Below are positions 1 through 11,780 of a stretch of 64,000 nt of DNA, piece after piece; the first letter of the stretch is position 1, and each line of letters begins with the position of its first letter. The translations under genes were made by a program, and so were the position numbers. The stretch lies in contig CACXLY010000009.1 of NCBI GenBank assembly GCA_902768605.1, forward strand, positions 10,305 through 74,304. Direction: 5' to 3'. This stretch comes from an uncultured Bacteroidales bacterium (lineage in GTDB: Bacteria > Bacteroidota > Bacteroidia > Bacteroidales > Bacteroidaceae). The notes under the pieces are model-generated. The model was given only the letters and a program-made list of their open reading frames with translations. It was not told the DNA's origin and ran no database searches.

Positions 1-178
1 CGACACCATTATCAGTAACGTATTGTATTGATCGTGTCTTATTACTGAAACGCATGTAGAAATATCCTTCTGGCACCGTTGAGGTCTGTGCCAATGATAA
101 AGATGAATATGCCATAAATGCCAGAAGCAGTACGGCAACGCGGCGGGAGCATTTATAAAGATTGTATATTATATTCAT
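1..178 (-). CDS. Partial secreted protein, N-terminus only
   Basis: The first 59 codons of a gene that runs off the left edge of the window. The start ATG is at 178. The protein begins with a basic stretch (KCSRR), a hydrophobic core and an Ala-Gln junction (LSLAQT), which reads as a signal peptidase I leader; no lipobox cysteine is visible. The start lies 16 bp beyond the stop of the preceding fimbrial accessory gene on the same strand, so it is probably the next gene of the fimbrial operon. In comparable loci this place is often taken by a tip or large accessory protein, but too little sequence is present to assign a function. Confidence 0.6.
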   Translation of the reverse strand, partial: MNIIYNLYKCSRRVAVLLLAFMAYSSLSLAQTSTVPEGYFYMRFSNKTRSIQYVTDNGV

Positions 179-193
179 CGTAGTGAAACATGC

Positions 194-1690
194 TTAGAGA
201 TTTTCCTCGTATATGTTATAGTTGAACTGATAGGCGAAGCCACCGAGCTGCAACTTAATAGTAACCGTTACCATACCAGCAATCTTGTTATTGGTCAGTT
301 GCCCGACGATGTCTCCCGATGCAATCTGCACGAAGCGCTGCTCAAGGATGGCAAGGTCACCGGTGATGACAATACCTGTGCCGGTAGTCGGGTCAATCGA
401 CTCTGCCACTCCAGTTGCCGGCGTTGTCCAACCATATACATTTTCCTCGGTAATTTCCAGTTCCTCAGCTGGTGAACCATTTACGGTATAGGGCTCACCG
501 CGAAGCACGAAGGTGACATCGCTGTCGTCAAAGCCACGCCAAACTCCTTCTGGGTCATTGTTGTTGCGGAACATAGGACGGAGGAAGATATAACCACCAG
601 AGTTGAAGGCGATGCTCAAGGCATCGGCAGAAAGCACACGAGTCTGGAAGCCAGCGATGGGCGGGAAAGGCAGTGCCTCGATGCGGAACGTCCAGTCGGT
701 GAGCATGATGGGAATCTTAATCCAGTCGTTGCGGCGAATATAGTCGAAGCCATTCGTCGTTCCTGTCTTCCATGCAGAACCAGATGTCTGGCTATTCACG
801 GTAAAGCCATATCGCATCTCTTCCACGCCTGCGTCACCGTCAGCACGGTGACGCTTGACCAGGATACGAATGGAGTATTGGTTCTTGGTGGCCGTAGCTG
901 TGGAATTAGTCTCGTTGACATAAAGGAAGAAGGTCTTGGAATCTGGCTCTACAGTTGGCTCATCAGGATTCCATGCATTCAAGGTAATCGGTGATTCTCT
1001 AAACTCTACCTTATAAGAAACAGTGTCTCTGTTGGGAATGTCTTCAGGAGTTGCAGGTTCCTGAATGCTGACATCGGTTTCAGTCAATGGGAAGACCTCG
1101 TAGCCAATGATGTCTATCTGTTGCTGCGAGTTGTTGATGAAAGTAATCTCGAGCTTTGCCATCGTGCGTATCAGCTCCACCTCGAACGACTGGTTCTCAG
1201 CCTCCACCACAGTAACGGCTTGTCCGCCCGTTTTACCGGTCATGGGAATGTTCTTATCCCATCCGTTGGTAGTGGGGAGCGTTACATCCGTCATGTCGGG
1301 CATAACCTCTCCTTTCACGATGTTCAAAGAAGAGAAGGGAGCCTCTTCTGGCAGGTTGGCAAAAGCAAATGCCCTGTATGCACCTGGAGGCAGGGTGAAG
1401 CGGAATGCATGTTCCTCAGCACCCAGAGCATCACCATGAGCTATTTCCTCAACGATATTGTCACTGTTAACAAATGCCACCCAGAATTCATGAATCTTTT
1501 CCTTGGAGTCGGTGGGAGAAAGCCAGTCGCCTGTGGCACGTGTGGCACCGAGATAGCGAGAGGAGAGTCGCACCTGCACCTGAACCATACCCTCCGGCAC
1601 CTGGTTTATGTTGTCCTCACTGCTACAAGCACTCAGTCCCAAGACAGTGGCGAGGGCAAGAAAACAGTATATGGTGATATTCTTCTTCAT
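194..1690 (-). CDS. Fimbrial accessory lipoprotein (fimbrillin superfamily)
   Basis: 498 residues with a lipoprotein signal peptide whose lipobox is LSAC (Cys near residue 22), so the precursor is probably lipidated and exported to the outer membrane. In Bacteroidales type V fimbriae such precursors are then trimmed and polymerised. The C-terminal half carries the pattern RRNDWIKIPIMLTDW, resembling the 'RNNxY' strand near the end of FimA/Mfa1-type subunits. It is the sixth gene of the operon, 6 bp after the neighbouring subunit gene, and is probably a minor or tip-associated subunit like FimC-E or Mfa3-5. Which of these it matches cannot be told from sequence reading alone. The upstream neighbours support the fimbrial role more strongly than this protein does by itself. 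Confidence 0.7.
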   Translation of the reverse strand: MKKNITIYCFLALATVLGLSACSSEDNINQVPEGMVQVQVRLSSRYLGATRATGDWLSPTDSKEKIHEFWVAFVNSDNIVEEIAHGDALGAEEHAFRFTLPPGAYRAFAFANLPEEAPFSSLNIVKGEVMPDMTDVTLPTTNGWDKNIPMTGKTGGQAVTVVEAENQSFEVELIRTMAKLEITFINNSQQQIDIIGYEVFPLTETDVSIQEPATPEDIPNRDTVSYKVEFRESPITLNAWNPDEPTVEPDSKTFFLYVNETNSTATATKNQYSIRILVKRHRADGDAGVEEMRYGFTVNSQTSGSAWKTGTTNGFDYIRRNDWIKIPIMLTDWTFRIEALPFPPIAGFQTRVLSADALSIAFNSGGYIFLRPMFRNNNDPEGVWRGFDDSDVTFVLRGEPYTVNGSPAEELEITEENVYGWTTPATGVAESIDPTTGTGIVITGDLAILEQRFVQIASGDIVGQLTNNKIAGMVTVTIKLQLGGFAYQFNYNIYEENL

Positions 1691-1696
1691 ACGGCT

Positions 1697-3286
1697 TTAG
1701 ATGTATATGATAGGATGCTCTACAGAGTACCATTTCCTCACATAGATGCGCGCCTTTAGTTCCTCAGGCTCGCGCGTTTCGATAGTAGGTGTGCCAGGTC
1801 CTGTCGTGGGCTTAAGCATCATACGGTAGATGTTGTTGCGCACAATGCCGAACTCCATAGTGTCGTGGATGACTTCAACATTGTTGGAGTGACGCAGATA
1901 GGTGACATAGTAGCAAATGCCATTGGTGTAAGTCACCACTTTGCAGAAATGTTTCTCTGCATAGGCCTCCGCATCTTCTTGATTCTCGAAGTATAGGCAC
2001 TGGGTCTCGTCGATGTCAGGGGTGTTGGGTTCTGCCATATAGAAAGTATTACCCAGTGTATAGGTGCCCGACGTCAATACGTCACTTTCGGAATCATAGG
2101 CGGTATAGTAGTGTGCCACAGGAGCATAACGGCACTGGAAGATGACGCCAGTAGCGTATTCCGAGAACGTTGACTCCTTGGCAAATGTGTTTTCGTTGAC
2201 GTAACCCAGAATGACGGTTGAGTTCGTATTGGTAATGGTGGGCATCAAGGAAGCATCGCTGCTCAGCATTGTTGCTATATTGCCAATGCGACTTTCGCCG
2301 TAGAGGTTCGTCAGGAATTCTGTATTCGTGCGGTTTGCCTCGTTCTTCTGTGTAGAATAGGGATCGATGACATAATTGGTAGCAATTCCACTGGGTGCCG
2401 GACTTTCATCGCCCAGATAGACAAGGTTTGTGCCATTGATATCGTTGGCCACTCGCTTTACGTAGAAAGATGGCTTTTGGCATCCATTCATGATAGCCAA
2501 GCGGTCAACATAAAGATAAGCCTGTGGAGCAGATGCCGTGCCGACAGTATAGCGCAATCCATCGCCAGTAATCTCTGAACCGGTGGGAAGGAAGTCGATG
2601 CGGGCAGCAAGTCGCTCCACGGTAACATGCATGCGAACAGGGTCCTCAGAATCACCTGTACCTGTGGCATAATATTCGTCGTTCTCGTTGCACATGACGA
2701 AGCGTGTGGGCAAGGAGTTCTCTTCAGTGGGTTCTGTCCATGTCTTTTCGGGGATACCTTCTCGCAAGGCTCCCACGGTCTGATAGGTGCCTGTCAGGTC
2801 ACCTGCATTTGCGACAACTATGAAACGGAAGATAAGGGGATTTATTTCATCTCGGCTGGCAATAATGGGAATAGAGAATGAATAAGTGAGTACATCTTTA
2901 TATATGGCAGGGTCATAGTCCTTCAGATTCAGATTCTCACGGAAAGAGTCGACCCTTGCCACCTCTTCGTCATTGAAGTAGCGACTTCCATAGAAGCGTG
3001 TATTTGCAACAGAATTGATATCTGCTCCGCCACCAATTACAAAGACAGTAAAGTTGTGCAACTTATTCTCGTTCTCACGAGCATATTCCCAGCCGTCGCC
3101 TTCTTCGCCTCCATTGGGCATCGCACGAGTGACAGCACCCACTCTCTCGAAGTCGAACGTTAGCTCAACGTAGAGGCTGTCGCGACCATAGCTCTGATAG
3201 TTCAGAACATCCTGATAGTCGTCGCTGCAAGCCGTCAAGACGCCAAGCACCGCCAAAGGGAGTATTATATAATGGAACAGTTTCAT
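1697..3286 (-). CDS. Minor fimbrial subunit lipoprotein (Mfa1/FimA C-terminal type)
   Basis: 529 residues. The signal peptide ends in lipobox LTAC, followed by an Asp/Ser-rich tether. Near the C-terminus the segment GIVRNNIYRMMLKPTTGPG matches the 'VRNNxYxxxxxxxxGxG' strand that is conserved in Bacteroidales major and minor fimbrillins, followed by a last beta-strand (ARIYVRKWYSVEHPIIYI) that would act as donor or acceptor strand in assembly. The gene lies 6 bp before the next accessory gene and 30 bp after the anchor-like gene, consistent with one transcript. Most likely an accessory subunit incorporated at the fimbrial tip. The lower GC look of this locus compared with the dcw region is by eye only. 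Confidence 0.75.
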   Translation of the reverse strand: MKLFHYIILPLAVLGVLTACSDDYQDVLNYQSYGRDSLYVELTFDFERVGAVTRAMPNGGEEGDGWEYARENENKLHNFTVFVIGGGADINSVANTRFYGSRYFNDEEVARVDSFRENLNLKDYDPAIYKDVLTYSFSIPIIASRDEINPLIFRFIVVANAGDLTGTYQTVGALREGIPEKTWTEPTEENSLPTRFVMCNENDEYYATGTGDSEDPVRMHVTVERLAARIDFLPTGSEITGDGLRYTVGTASAPQAYLYVDRLAIMNGCQKPSFYVKRVANDINGTNLVYLGDESPAPSGIATNYVIDPYSTQKNEANRTNTEFLTNLYGESRIGNIATMLSSDASLMPTITNTNSTVILGYVNENTFAKESTFSEYATGVIFQCRYAPVAHYYTAYDSESDVLTSGTYTLGNTFYMAEPNTPDIDETQCLYFENQEDAEAYAEKHFCKVVTYTNGICYYVTYLRHSNNVEVIHDTMEFGIVRNNIYRMMLKPTTGPGTPTIETREPEELKARIYVRKWYSVEHPIIYI

Positions 3287-3316
3287 CCTGTCGTTAAAGT
3301 CTGTTTAATAGACTGG

Positions 3317-4378
3317 TTATTCGAGCGTTACATTCTGGATGCGCTTAATCCAGGGCATGTCATGTATGCTCAAAGTGAGGTATTTCCATCTTCCGCCTAT
3401 GAGGACGAAGTCGAGGCGGTAATCGTAAGCGCGATCGAGGAATTCCTGCGGTGAGTAGGCAAAGCGCTCGAAAGCGCCACGTCCCTGCTGCAGGATTTCT
3501 GGCAAATTGATAGTAGCCACCTCCTTGCCAGAGAGGCGGTTGACAATGTAGAGCATAGCCGGTACGACGGGACTGCTGCCCTGTCGCAGCATAAGACGGT
3601 TGAAGTCGAGGTCGGCATGTGCTGCTTCTTCCACTTCATCATCGCCAGCAGGTCGCTCATCGTAACTCATTGCAGTGGTACGGCTATAGTAGGTGTTCCA
3701 TTCGTCGTGTGGCGTGTAGGTCAGTTGTGGTGTACCATCTGTGTCCACGCTGTTGTCCCAAAGTACTTTACCATTCTGGTCAACGATGCTGATAGCAAAG
3801 TCGGCAATGTCGCAATGAGCAGGGTCGTCGGCCTGACGAAGGGAGATGTGCAGGCGCTTGGTGTCACGCACCAGGCTGACTACGCAAGTGGTGAGTTGGT
3901 ATTCCTTTACGGTTACTGTCTGTGCCTCGACCATTGCTGGTGTGCTGCTGGCACGCGTCACAGGATTCTGGGTATATTGTGCAGAGCGTAGAATGCCGTG
4001 CCAAAGCGTGTCGAGTACCTGCGAAAGGTCGGTGGCGGCCTTCGAGTTAGACAAATCGGTCAAAGTGACACTGAGGTCGTTCATCGGTCCGTTCAGTCCG
4101 TCGCGTAGATAGCGCACACCTGGGAGCTGGCTGATTTCGGCATACGGACGCTGGTTGGCCAGTGCCAGTAAGCGATATTCACCAGGTTGCAGTCCATCGA
4201 CTCTCATGCGGTAGTTGGGGTTGCGCAAGGGTTGGGCAGAGGCGCTATTGTCCTCTGTCTGCGTACGCACCAGATTTCCGGCTAAGTCGTAGACATAGAG
4301 CGTGACGCTCCCGACATGGTCGTTGAACATATTGAGAGCCGTCAAGGCAATCAATGTCTTTATCTTGAACTGCATCAT
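3317..4378 (-). CDS. FimB/Mfa2-family fimbrial anchor, N-terminally abbreviated
   Basis: 353 residues related to the FimB/Mfa2 anchor family, which ends fimbrial growth and holds the fibre to the outer membrane. Visible family features are GSVTLYVYDLAGNLV near the N-terminus, the 'LQPGEYRLLALAN' strand, and a C-terminal DFVLIGGRWKYLTLSIHDM. Family members normally start with a lipobox leader followed by about 30 residues before 'VxxVTLYVYD'. Here only about 22 residues precede it and no cysteine is present (MMQFKIKTLIALTALNMFND). This looks like an internal deletion that removed the lipobox and first strand. ATG codons at 4378 and 4375 are both possible. Position directly after the major fimbrillin fits an anchor role, but membrane attachment is doubtful. 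Confidence 0.75.
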   Translation of the reverse strand: MMQFKIKTLIALTALNMFNDHVGSVTLYVYDLAGNLVRTQTEDNSASAQPLRNPNYRMRVDGLQPGEYRLLALANQRPYAEISQLPGVRYLRDGLNGPMNDLSVTLTDLSNSKAATDLSQVLDTLWHGILRSAQYTQNPVTRASSTPAMVEAQTVTVKEYQLTTCVVSLVRDTKRLHISLRQADDPAHCDIADFAISIVDQNGKVLWDNSVDTDGTPQLTYTPHDEWNTYYSRTTAMSYDERPAGDDEVEEAAHADLDFNRLMLRQGSSPVVPAMLYIVNRLSGKEVATINLPEILQQGRGAFERFAYSPQEFLDRAYDYRLDFVLIGGRWKYLTLSIHDMPWIKRIQNVTLE

Positions 4379-4433
4379 TATTGAGTTGAGTTAAAGTATC
4401 TATGCTTTTGTGTGTCGCGTAGTGAGTTTTTTT

Positions 4434-4468
4434 AAGATGGCCGACGCCCGCATTGCGCCGGCCATCTT
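4434..4468 (-). other. Intercistronic stem-loop after the major fimbrillin
   Basis: A 14-bp stem (4434-4447 with 4455-4468) and 7-nt loop lie between the major fimbrillin and anchor genes. On the minus-strand RNA every position pairs, one as G-U; on the plus strand the same position is an A-C mismatch, so the structure favours minus-strand RNA. It is followed by A residues, not U residues, so it is less likely a terminator than a stabilising or differential-expression hairpin downstream of the most abundant subunit. Confidence 0.6.
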
Positions 4469-4488
4469 TTTATGAGAGATTTGGAGGT

Positions 4489-6408
4489 TTAGAAATTCAC
4501 TTCCTGAGTGCGCTTCACCCAAGGCAGGATATGAACTTCTGCAGTGATGAAGTAGCTTGTGGGAGGATTGTCGTCGGGAGTCTCGTTACCGCTGAAGTCT
4601 TCGGGAACGGGAGAACCGATACCGGAAATCTTCTTCAGAGTCAGAGAGTACCAGTTGTTGCGGACAACACCCCAGCGGCCCAGCCATGCGTTAGCGCGAT
4701 CTGTGCCATACTGTGTAGCAGTACCATCAATAGTCTGTGTGGCATTTGCAGGATATACCAAATCGTAGTGATTATAAGCCTCAGCAGGTGCGTTCCAAGG
4801 AGTCTCGACGTCACCGAAGTGCTGGATGCGAGTAGCATAGTAAGAAATACCACCTACATACTTGTAAAGCTCAGAGTTTTCGGGGTTAGCAACTTCACCG
4901 ATGTTAGCGCCAGCGAGAGTCTCGAGAGCAGTTACCTGCGCAGTAGTAGCGTCTGCGCCACCGACCTTAACGTTAGCCAGACCGAGAGTAACGGTGTAAG
5001 GAAGTTTACCAGTTGTTGCGTCAAATGTACCTTCAGTAACAGTAACTGTAACATCATAAGTTACCTCAGAACCAGCAGGGATATCGGGATCTGTAGAAGT
5101 CTTGATAGCAGCATTGATAGCCAAAATCTTCTGGTTGATGACGTCGCGCAGACGAGTCTTAACGACGGCAACGATGTCGGCATTGGTCTTCAGCATTGTG
5201 TTGGGCTGACCCTGAATTGTGAAGAAGTCGCCATCGTTGATCTTAGCCTTCACACCAACATAAGTGGTGTTCTTGTAAACCTGTGACTCCGCATCGAAGG
5301 TGTTCTCGTAGGTGTAAACAACCTCTTTAGACGCGTGGGTGTACTGTGCGTCTGCCAACTCGGCATTAATCAGACCTGTATTGCCATCGAAGTTAATATC
5401 CGTGCCAAAGTAGGTACGATAAGCGGGGTTGGGAGTGTGGGTGTCAGGGAAGAATGGAGTGCGACCTACCATACGATACTTCAATGAGGGAATTGCCTGC
5501 ATGTTGTAGTAAGGCAGCCAGGTCTTGTCAATCTGACGGGTGTTGTAATAAGCTACGTTCAAATTACCAAGAGCCCATTTTACATCTTCAGCTGCAATAG
5601 TAGTAGGTGTGTCATCGCCATCGAGCTGAACGGCGAAATCATCAGCAACTGTAACCTCAACCTTCACAGCGGCACGCTCCACGTAGATGCAAACAGCAGA
5701 TGTTGTGGCAGCCGTAGCCTCTTCTTTGGTCTTATAGATAGCTTCCTTGTTGATTTCGGTGAAGGTGAGAATCTCTGCATCAGCAGGAGTAGTTTCGCCA
5801 CCGGCAACAGTTGCGATGGGCACACTGGTCATAACGAGGCCCTTTGCTCCCATAGCACCATAACCAGCTGCTTCCGAAGCAATACCAATGGCCTTCAGCT
5901 GCTGCTTCTTGAAGTCAGCACCAGTAGTTGTGCCCACTGTTGCAGTAATGCCAGTTGCATTGCCTTCGTCATTCAGAATAACATAAGCATAGAGCTTGTC
6001 CGTAATTCCCAGTTCGGGGTTCTTGATTTCCTGAACAATTTTCTGGCTGGTAGAAGTGATGTTACCAATGCCGCTTGAGCCAACAGGTACATCAGCTGTT
6101 TCACCTTCGAATGTGGTGTTGATGGGGAAGGCCTGGAAGAACGTTGCAGCGTCCTCGTTAGCACCCTTGAAGAGATACAGTGTACCACTCTTCACGGCGT
6201 ACTCAGTTTCAAGACCATCGTTGAGATCCTCGTTAGCGCGAGTGACGGGATCACCAGGCATAGCAATGCCTACTGCAAGCCATGAGCTTTCGCCAGCGAT
6301 AAGGCCATAACCGTTTTCGGGCTCAGCTACTTCCTTGACAGATTCAGTCGAGCATGCTCCAAACAGCAGACCTGCTACTGCGAGAGCGAACAGATAAAAC
6401 TTTTTCAT
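4489..6408 (-). CDS. Major fimbrial subunit (Mfa1/FimA-type fimbrillin)
   Basis: 639 residues. A lipoprotein leader (LFGACS) is followed by a two-domain fimbrillin fold. The C-terminus is typical for major subunits: GRWGVVRNNWYSLTLKKISG followed by GSP, a short loop and the last strand VHILPWVKRTQEVNF. In the family the lipidated precursor is exported, cleaved by an arginine-type protease and polymerised by strand exchange on the cell surface. The ATG at 6408 has a short A/T-rich leader. It lies 57 bp after the DUF3868 gene and is followed by a strong stem-loop, as expected for the most highly expressed cistron. It is longer than the usual 450-550 residue subunit, with low-complexity Thr/Ala/Glu-rich insertions. 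Confidence 0.85.
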   Translation of the reverse strand: MKKFYLFALAVAGLLFGACSTESVKEVAEPENGYGLIAGESSWLAVGIAMPGDPVTRANEDLNDGLETEYAVKSGTLYLFKGANEDAATFFQAFPINTTFEGETADVPVGSSGIGNITSTSQKIVQEIKNPELGITDKLYAYVILNDEGNATGITATVGTTTGADFKKQQLKAIGIASEAAGYGAMGAKGLVMTSVPIATVAGGETTPADAEILTFTEINKEAIYKTKEEATAATTSAVCIYVERAAVKVEVTVADDFAVQLDGDDTPTTIAAEDVKWALGNLNVAYYNTRQIDKTWLPYYNMQAIPSLKYRMVGRTPFFPDTHTPNPAYRTYFGTDINFDGNTGLINAELADAQYTHASKEVVYTYENTFDAESQVYKNTTYVGVKAKINDGDFFTIQGQPNTMLKTNADIVAVVKTRLRDVINQKILAINAAIKTSTDPDIPAGSEVTYDVTVTVTEGTFDATTGKLPYTVTLGLANVKVGGADATTAQVTALETLAGANIGEVANPENSELYKYVGGISYYATRIQHFGDVETPWNAPAEAYNHYDLVYPANATQTIDGTATQYGTDRANAWLGRWGVVRNNWYSLTLKKISGIGSPVPEDFSGNETPDDNPPTSYFITAEVHILPWVKRTQEVNF

Positions 6409-6465
6409 AATTGTTAATAAAACACATTAAAAAATTAATAAAAAGATTAATTAATACTGATTTTC

Positions 6466-7941
6466 TTATTGATTTTGTAATTTACGGATTGCTTCGCGGT
6501 TGCGACTTACGTCGATGCCCTTGCGCTCAGCCTGATCGAGCAGGCGACTGGCCTCGTCGTAGCGTTCTTTGAGGATGCAGAGGACGGCGCGTGCGTTGAT
6601 TGCCTCACCGCTGTCGCCTGCATTCTTCAGCAGGGTCTCAGCCTTGAGCTTGTCGCCTTCATGCAGGGCAATGTTGGCCAGGTTGATGACTGCGGCAGTG
6701 GAGTCAGGATAGATATTGACAGCCTTCTGCATAACTTCGTTGTATTCGTCGCTATAGGTCTTGTAGGTGTTAGCCACCTGCCAGAGCTCGTAGAGTGAGA
6801 GCTGATAGGGGCGTTTCTGGTACATCTGCTTTGCCTCTTCAAGCGTAAAGCGACGGATATTGAAGGTGATGTCGTAGTCGGAGCGGCGCAGGCTGGGATA
6901 TACGTTCTTCAGCAAGTAGTTGTACTCCTGTGGATATTTTGCCTTAAGGCTCTTTTCGTCGCGGTCGGCCTTGTTGGTTATACCTTCGTCGAGGTCGCTC
7001 AACACCTTGTCGATGATTCCGAGGATTTCTGCACGATGCGGGAGTTCGTTGGTGCTCATCTCGTCGACAGCCTGACGCAGTCCTATCCAGTTCTCGGGTG
7101 TGGCTTCAGCAGGAGCGAAGACGTCAGCAGGCAGGTCGTAGGCCTTGCGAACATAGTCGGTGAGTGACTTAGCGCGATTGGTGGCAAGCATGCTGTTGTG
7201 CTGATAGGGAGACTCGGGTGATGCCCAGCCGTGTATCTTGATTTCATGCACGGTGATATTGGGGTCATTCACCATGATGTCGAGTGTGTCGGTAATCTTG
7301 CGCACTTCACGATAGTTGTCCATATAGTCGGTCCTCATCTCCCACCTGTCCACAACGAAGTTGATGAATGCCGAGCCATGCAGGCTGAGCATGGGCTTTG
7401 AGGGATCTGGAGTGACATTGGCCAGGTCGATGAGTGACAGAGGATCGATAGGCAACCGGCGCGCCACGGAAGGAACTGCGGGCAGATCCGAGAGGTCGCC
7501 GCAAGCACACATGTCCTCCTCGAGGCGCAACTGGCTACGTTCCATCCAGGACTGGTATGGAACGATGTCGTAATAGTGTTCTGTCTGTGCTTTTCCTTTG
7601 TTGCGCTTCACGTGGGAAGCGTCGCGATAGGCCTTGTTCGAGACACCGCGCTTATAGAGCACATACTCTGTACGGCTGTCGATAACCAGTGGCTCGAAGG
7701 CAGCCTTCTGCGTGCCGTCGAGAGAATAGAGCACGGGATGCATCACCACCGACTGGTTGCGCTTGAGCTTAAGATTGTCGAGACAAACATCCATTGTAAG
7801 CATCATTTGCTCGTTCTGAGGTGTCAGCATAGCATTCTTCACCAGCGTCTGACCGTCGCTCAGCGTCTGTGCGCTCAGTAACTGCGAGGCCAAGATAACG
7901 AGGCCTGCAAGAATATGGCGTGGATTGATGGACATATACAT
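6466..7941 (-). CDS. DUF3868/OmpA-like fimbrial locus protein with TPR tail
   Basis: 491 residues. Signal peptide (LVILASQLLSAQ), then an N-terminal beta domain of the DUF3868 type found next to fimbrillin genes, then an OmpA-like segment around residues 185-270 (INFVVDRWEMRTDY, IHGWASPESPYQHN, LATNRAKSLTDYVRK), and a helical tetratricopeptide-like C-terminus (YDEASRLLDQAERKG). OmpA-like modules bind peptidoglycan, so this protein may link the fimbrial base or outer membrane to the wall. ATGs at 7941 (MYMSIN) and 7935 (MSIN) are both possible. It lies 20 bp after the DUF3575 gene and directly before the major subunit; DUF3575-DUF3868-fimbrillin is a recurrent Bacteroidales gene order. Confidence 0.8.
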   Translation of the reverse strand: MYMSINPRHILAGLVILASQLLSAQTLSDGQTLVKNAMLTPQNEQMMLTMDVCLDNLKLKRNQSVVMHPVLYSLDGTQKAAFEPLVIDSRTEYVLYKRGVSNKAYRDASHVKRNKGKAQTEHYYDIVPYQSWMERSQLRLEEDMCACGDLSDLPAVPSVARRLPIDPLSLIDLANVTPDPSKPMLSLHGSAFINFVVDRWEMRTDYMDNYREVRKITDTLDIMVNDPNITVHEIKIHGWASPESPYQHNSMLATNRAKSLTDYVRKAYDLPADVFAPAEATPENWIGLRQAVDEMSTNELPHRAEILGIIDKVLSDLDEGITNKADRDEKSLKAKYPQEYNYLLKNVYPSLRRSDYDITFNIRRFTLEEAKQMYQKRPYQLSLYELWQVANTYKTYSDEYNEVMQKAVNIYPDSTAAVINLANIALHEGDKLKAETLLKNAGDSGEAINARAVLCILKERYDEASRLLDQAERKGIDVSRNREAIRKLQNQ

Positions 7942-7961
7942 TATTATATTATAAGGGGGGG

Positions 7962-8543
7962 TTAGAGGTTGTAAATCAAGTTAAAGGCCAGCTTCGTCGG
8001 ACCGAAATAATGATAATGACCGCTGTCGGTCTGTGTGCCACACTTCTCGCATGGGAATTTCTTGTACTTCAGATAGTCGTAGCCTACGCCAATGACAGCC
8101 TCGACGCTGAAATGGCGGCTGACGGGCCACTGATAACCATAGACAAAGCCACCGCCGACGAACCATCCCTCGTAGCGATTATCACGGAGACAAGGGGCGA
8201 TGCCCATCGGAAACTTCACGCCGCCGGCATTGAACTGACCACCCATGGCGTGGAAACCGACGAAATGACCGTTGAACTTCTCGCAGAACCAATAGCGTGC
8301 TTCGGGCTGAAGGAGCCAGTGGCGAATCTTCTTGTTGTCGCTGAACGTCCAAGGGTTGAGGCCGAAAGTGGTGTCAAAGGTCCACTTGGGAGCCAATCCC
8401 ACCTCCATGCCGATGTTGGGAGTCAGGCTGGCATCATACAACAGGTTGTTCTTCAACGAGATCTGTGCCTCTGCCTGTTGGCCTACGGCTATAAAAGCCA
8501 ACAACAACAGCGCTCGGCCAAGGGTTCTTTGCATGTATTGCAT
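7962..8543 (-). CDS. DUF3575 outer-membrane beta-barrel protein, first gene of fimbrial operon
   Basis: 193 residues from the ATG at 8543 (or 190 from 8534). Signal peptide RALLLLAFIAVGQQAEAQ, then alternating aromatic strands (KNNLLYDASLTPNIGMEVG; WLLQPEARYWFCEKFNG) typical of DUF3575 small barrels that accompany fimbrial operons. The reading frame stays open upstream to 8696, but the promoter at 8668-8697 places the transcription start near 8660, so the longer form is excluded. Exact function is unknown; the constant association with DUF3868 suggests an outer-membrane platform for fimbria assembly. It ends 20 bp before the DUF3868 gene. Confidence 0.8.
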   Translation of the reverse strand: MQYMQRTLGRALLLLAFIAVGQQAEAQISLKNNLLYDASLTPNIGMEVGLAPKWTFDTTFGLNPWTFSDNKKIRHWLLQPEARYWFCEKFNGHFVGFHAMGGQFNAGGVKFPMGIAPCLRDNRYEGWFVGGGFVYGYQWPVSRHFSVEAVIGVGYDYLKYKKFPCEKCGTQTDSGHYHYFGPTKLAFNLIYNL

Positions 8544-8667
8544 ACTTAAAGTTATTATAAAAACGTTACTTTCTTTCTTATCTGCTCTTTGGATTTTGTT
8601 TTTTTGCCGCACCAAACATTTCCTTTTTCCTAAAAACGCGCACAGGCGCGATATGACAAAATCGCAG

Positions 8668-8697
8668 CAAAGGTACAACTTTTTACACTTATACAAA
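8668..8697 (-). promoter_or_regulatory. Fimbrial operon promoter
   Basis: Reading the minus strand: TTTG (8697-8694), 18 bp, TACCTTTG (8675-8668). This matches the Bacteroidetes primary sigma consensus (TTTG, 19-21 bp, TAnnTTTG). The predicted start near 8661 gives an untranslated leader of about 120 nt before the 8543 ATG. No invertible flanking repeats, as would mark a phase-variable promoter, were seen. Confidence 0.75.
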
Positions 8698-11480
<2,783 letters not shown>

Positions 11481-11539
11481 GCTAATAGGCCTCGTCCCCT
11501 ACATGGCTCGGCATGATGGGGCTAATAGCCTAATGGACA

Positions 11540-11712
11540 AGCAGGGTTTCCCATCTCCCCCTATCAGCCCCATTAGCCCTATCAGCCCCATTTGCCCCAT
11601 TAGCCTTATTAGCCTCATTAGCCCCATCAGCCCATTTGCCTCATCAGCCCCATTAGCCCCATTTGCCCCACAAGCCCCATTTGCCCCATTAGCCTTATTA
11701 GCCTCATCATCC
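11540..11712. repeat. C-rich CATTAGCCCC/CATCAGCCCC low-complexity repeat
   Basis: About 170 bp made of 9-12 bp blocks such as CCCCATTAGCCCTATCAG and CCCCATTTGCCC. The plus strand carries almost no G, so the minus strand is G-rich (GGGGCTAATGGGG) and could fold into G-quadruplexes. It lies between the convergent gyrB and rpsT genes. Related blocks lie at 28.5 kb and 42.36-42.73 kb. Confidence 0.85.
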
Positions 11713-11714
11713 CA

Positions 11715-11750
11715 CAAAAAAAGAAGAGACTGCCCGATGGACAGTCTCTT
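11715..11750 (-). terminator. Terminator of the tRNA-Glu/rpsT unit
   Basis: On the minus strand a perfect stem AAGAGACTGTCC / GGGCAGTCTCTT-type hairpin is followed by CTTTTTTTG. It lies about 30 bp beyond the rpsT stop, as expected for an intrinsic terminator. Confidence 0.8.
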
Positions 11751-11780
11751 ATACGTTATAGCGAAAAGATTGTGGCTTGG

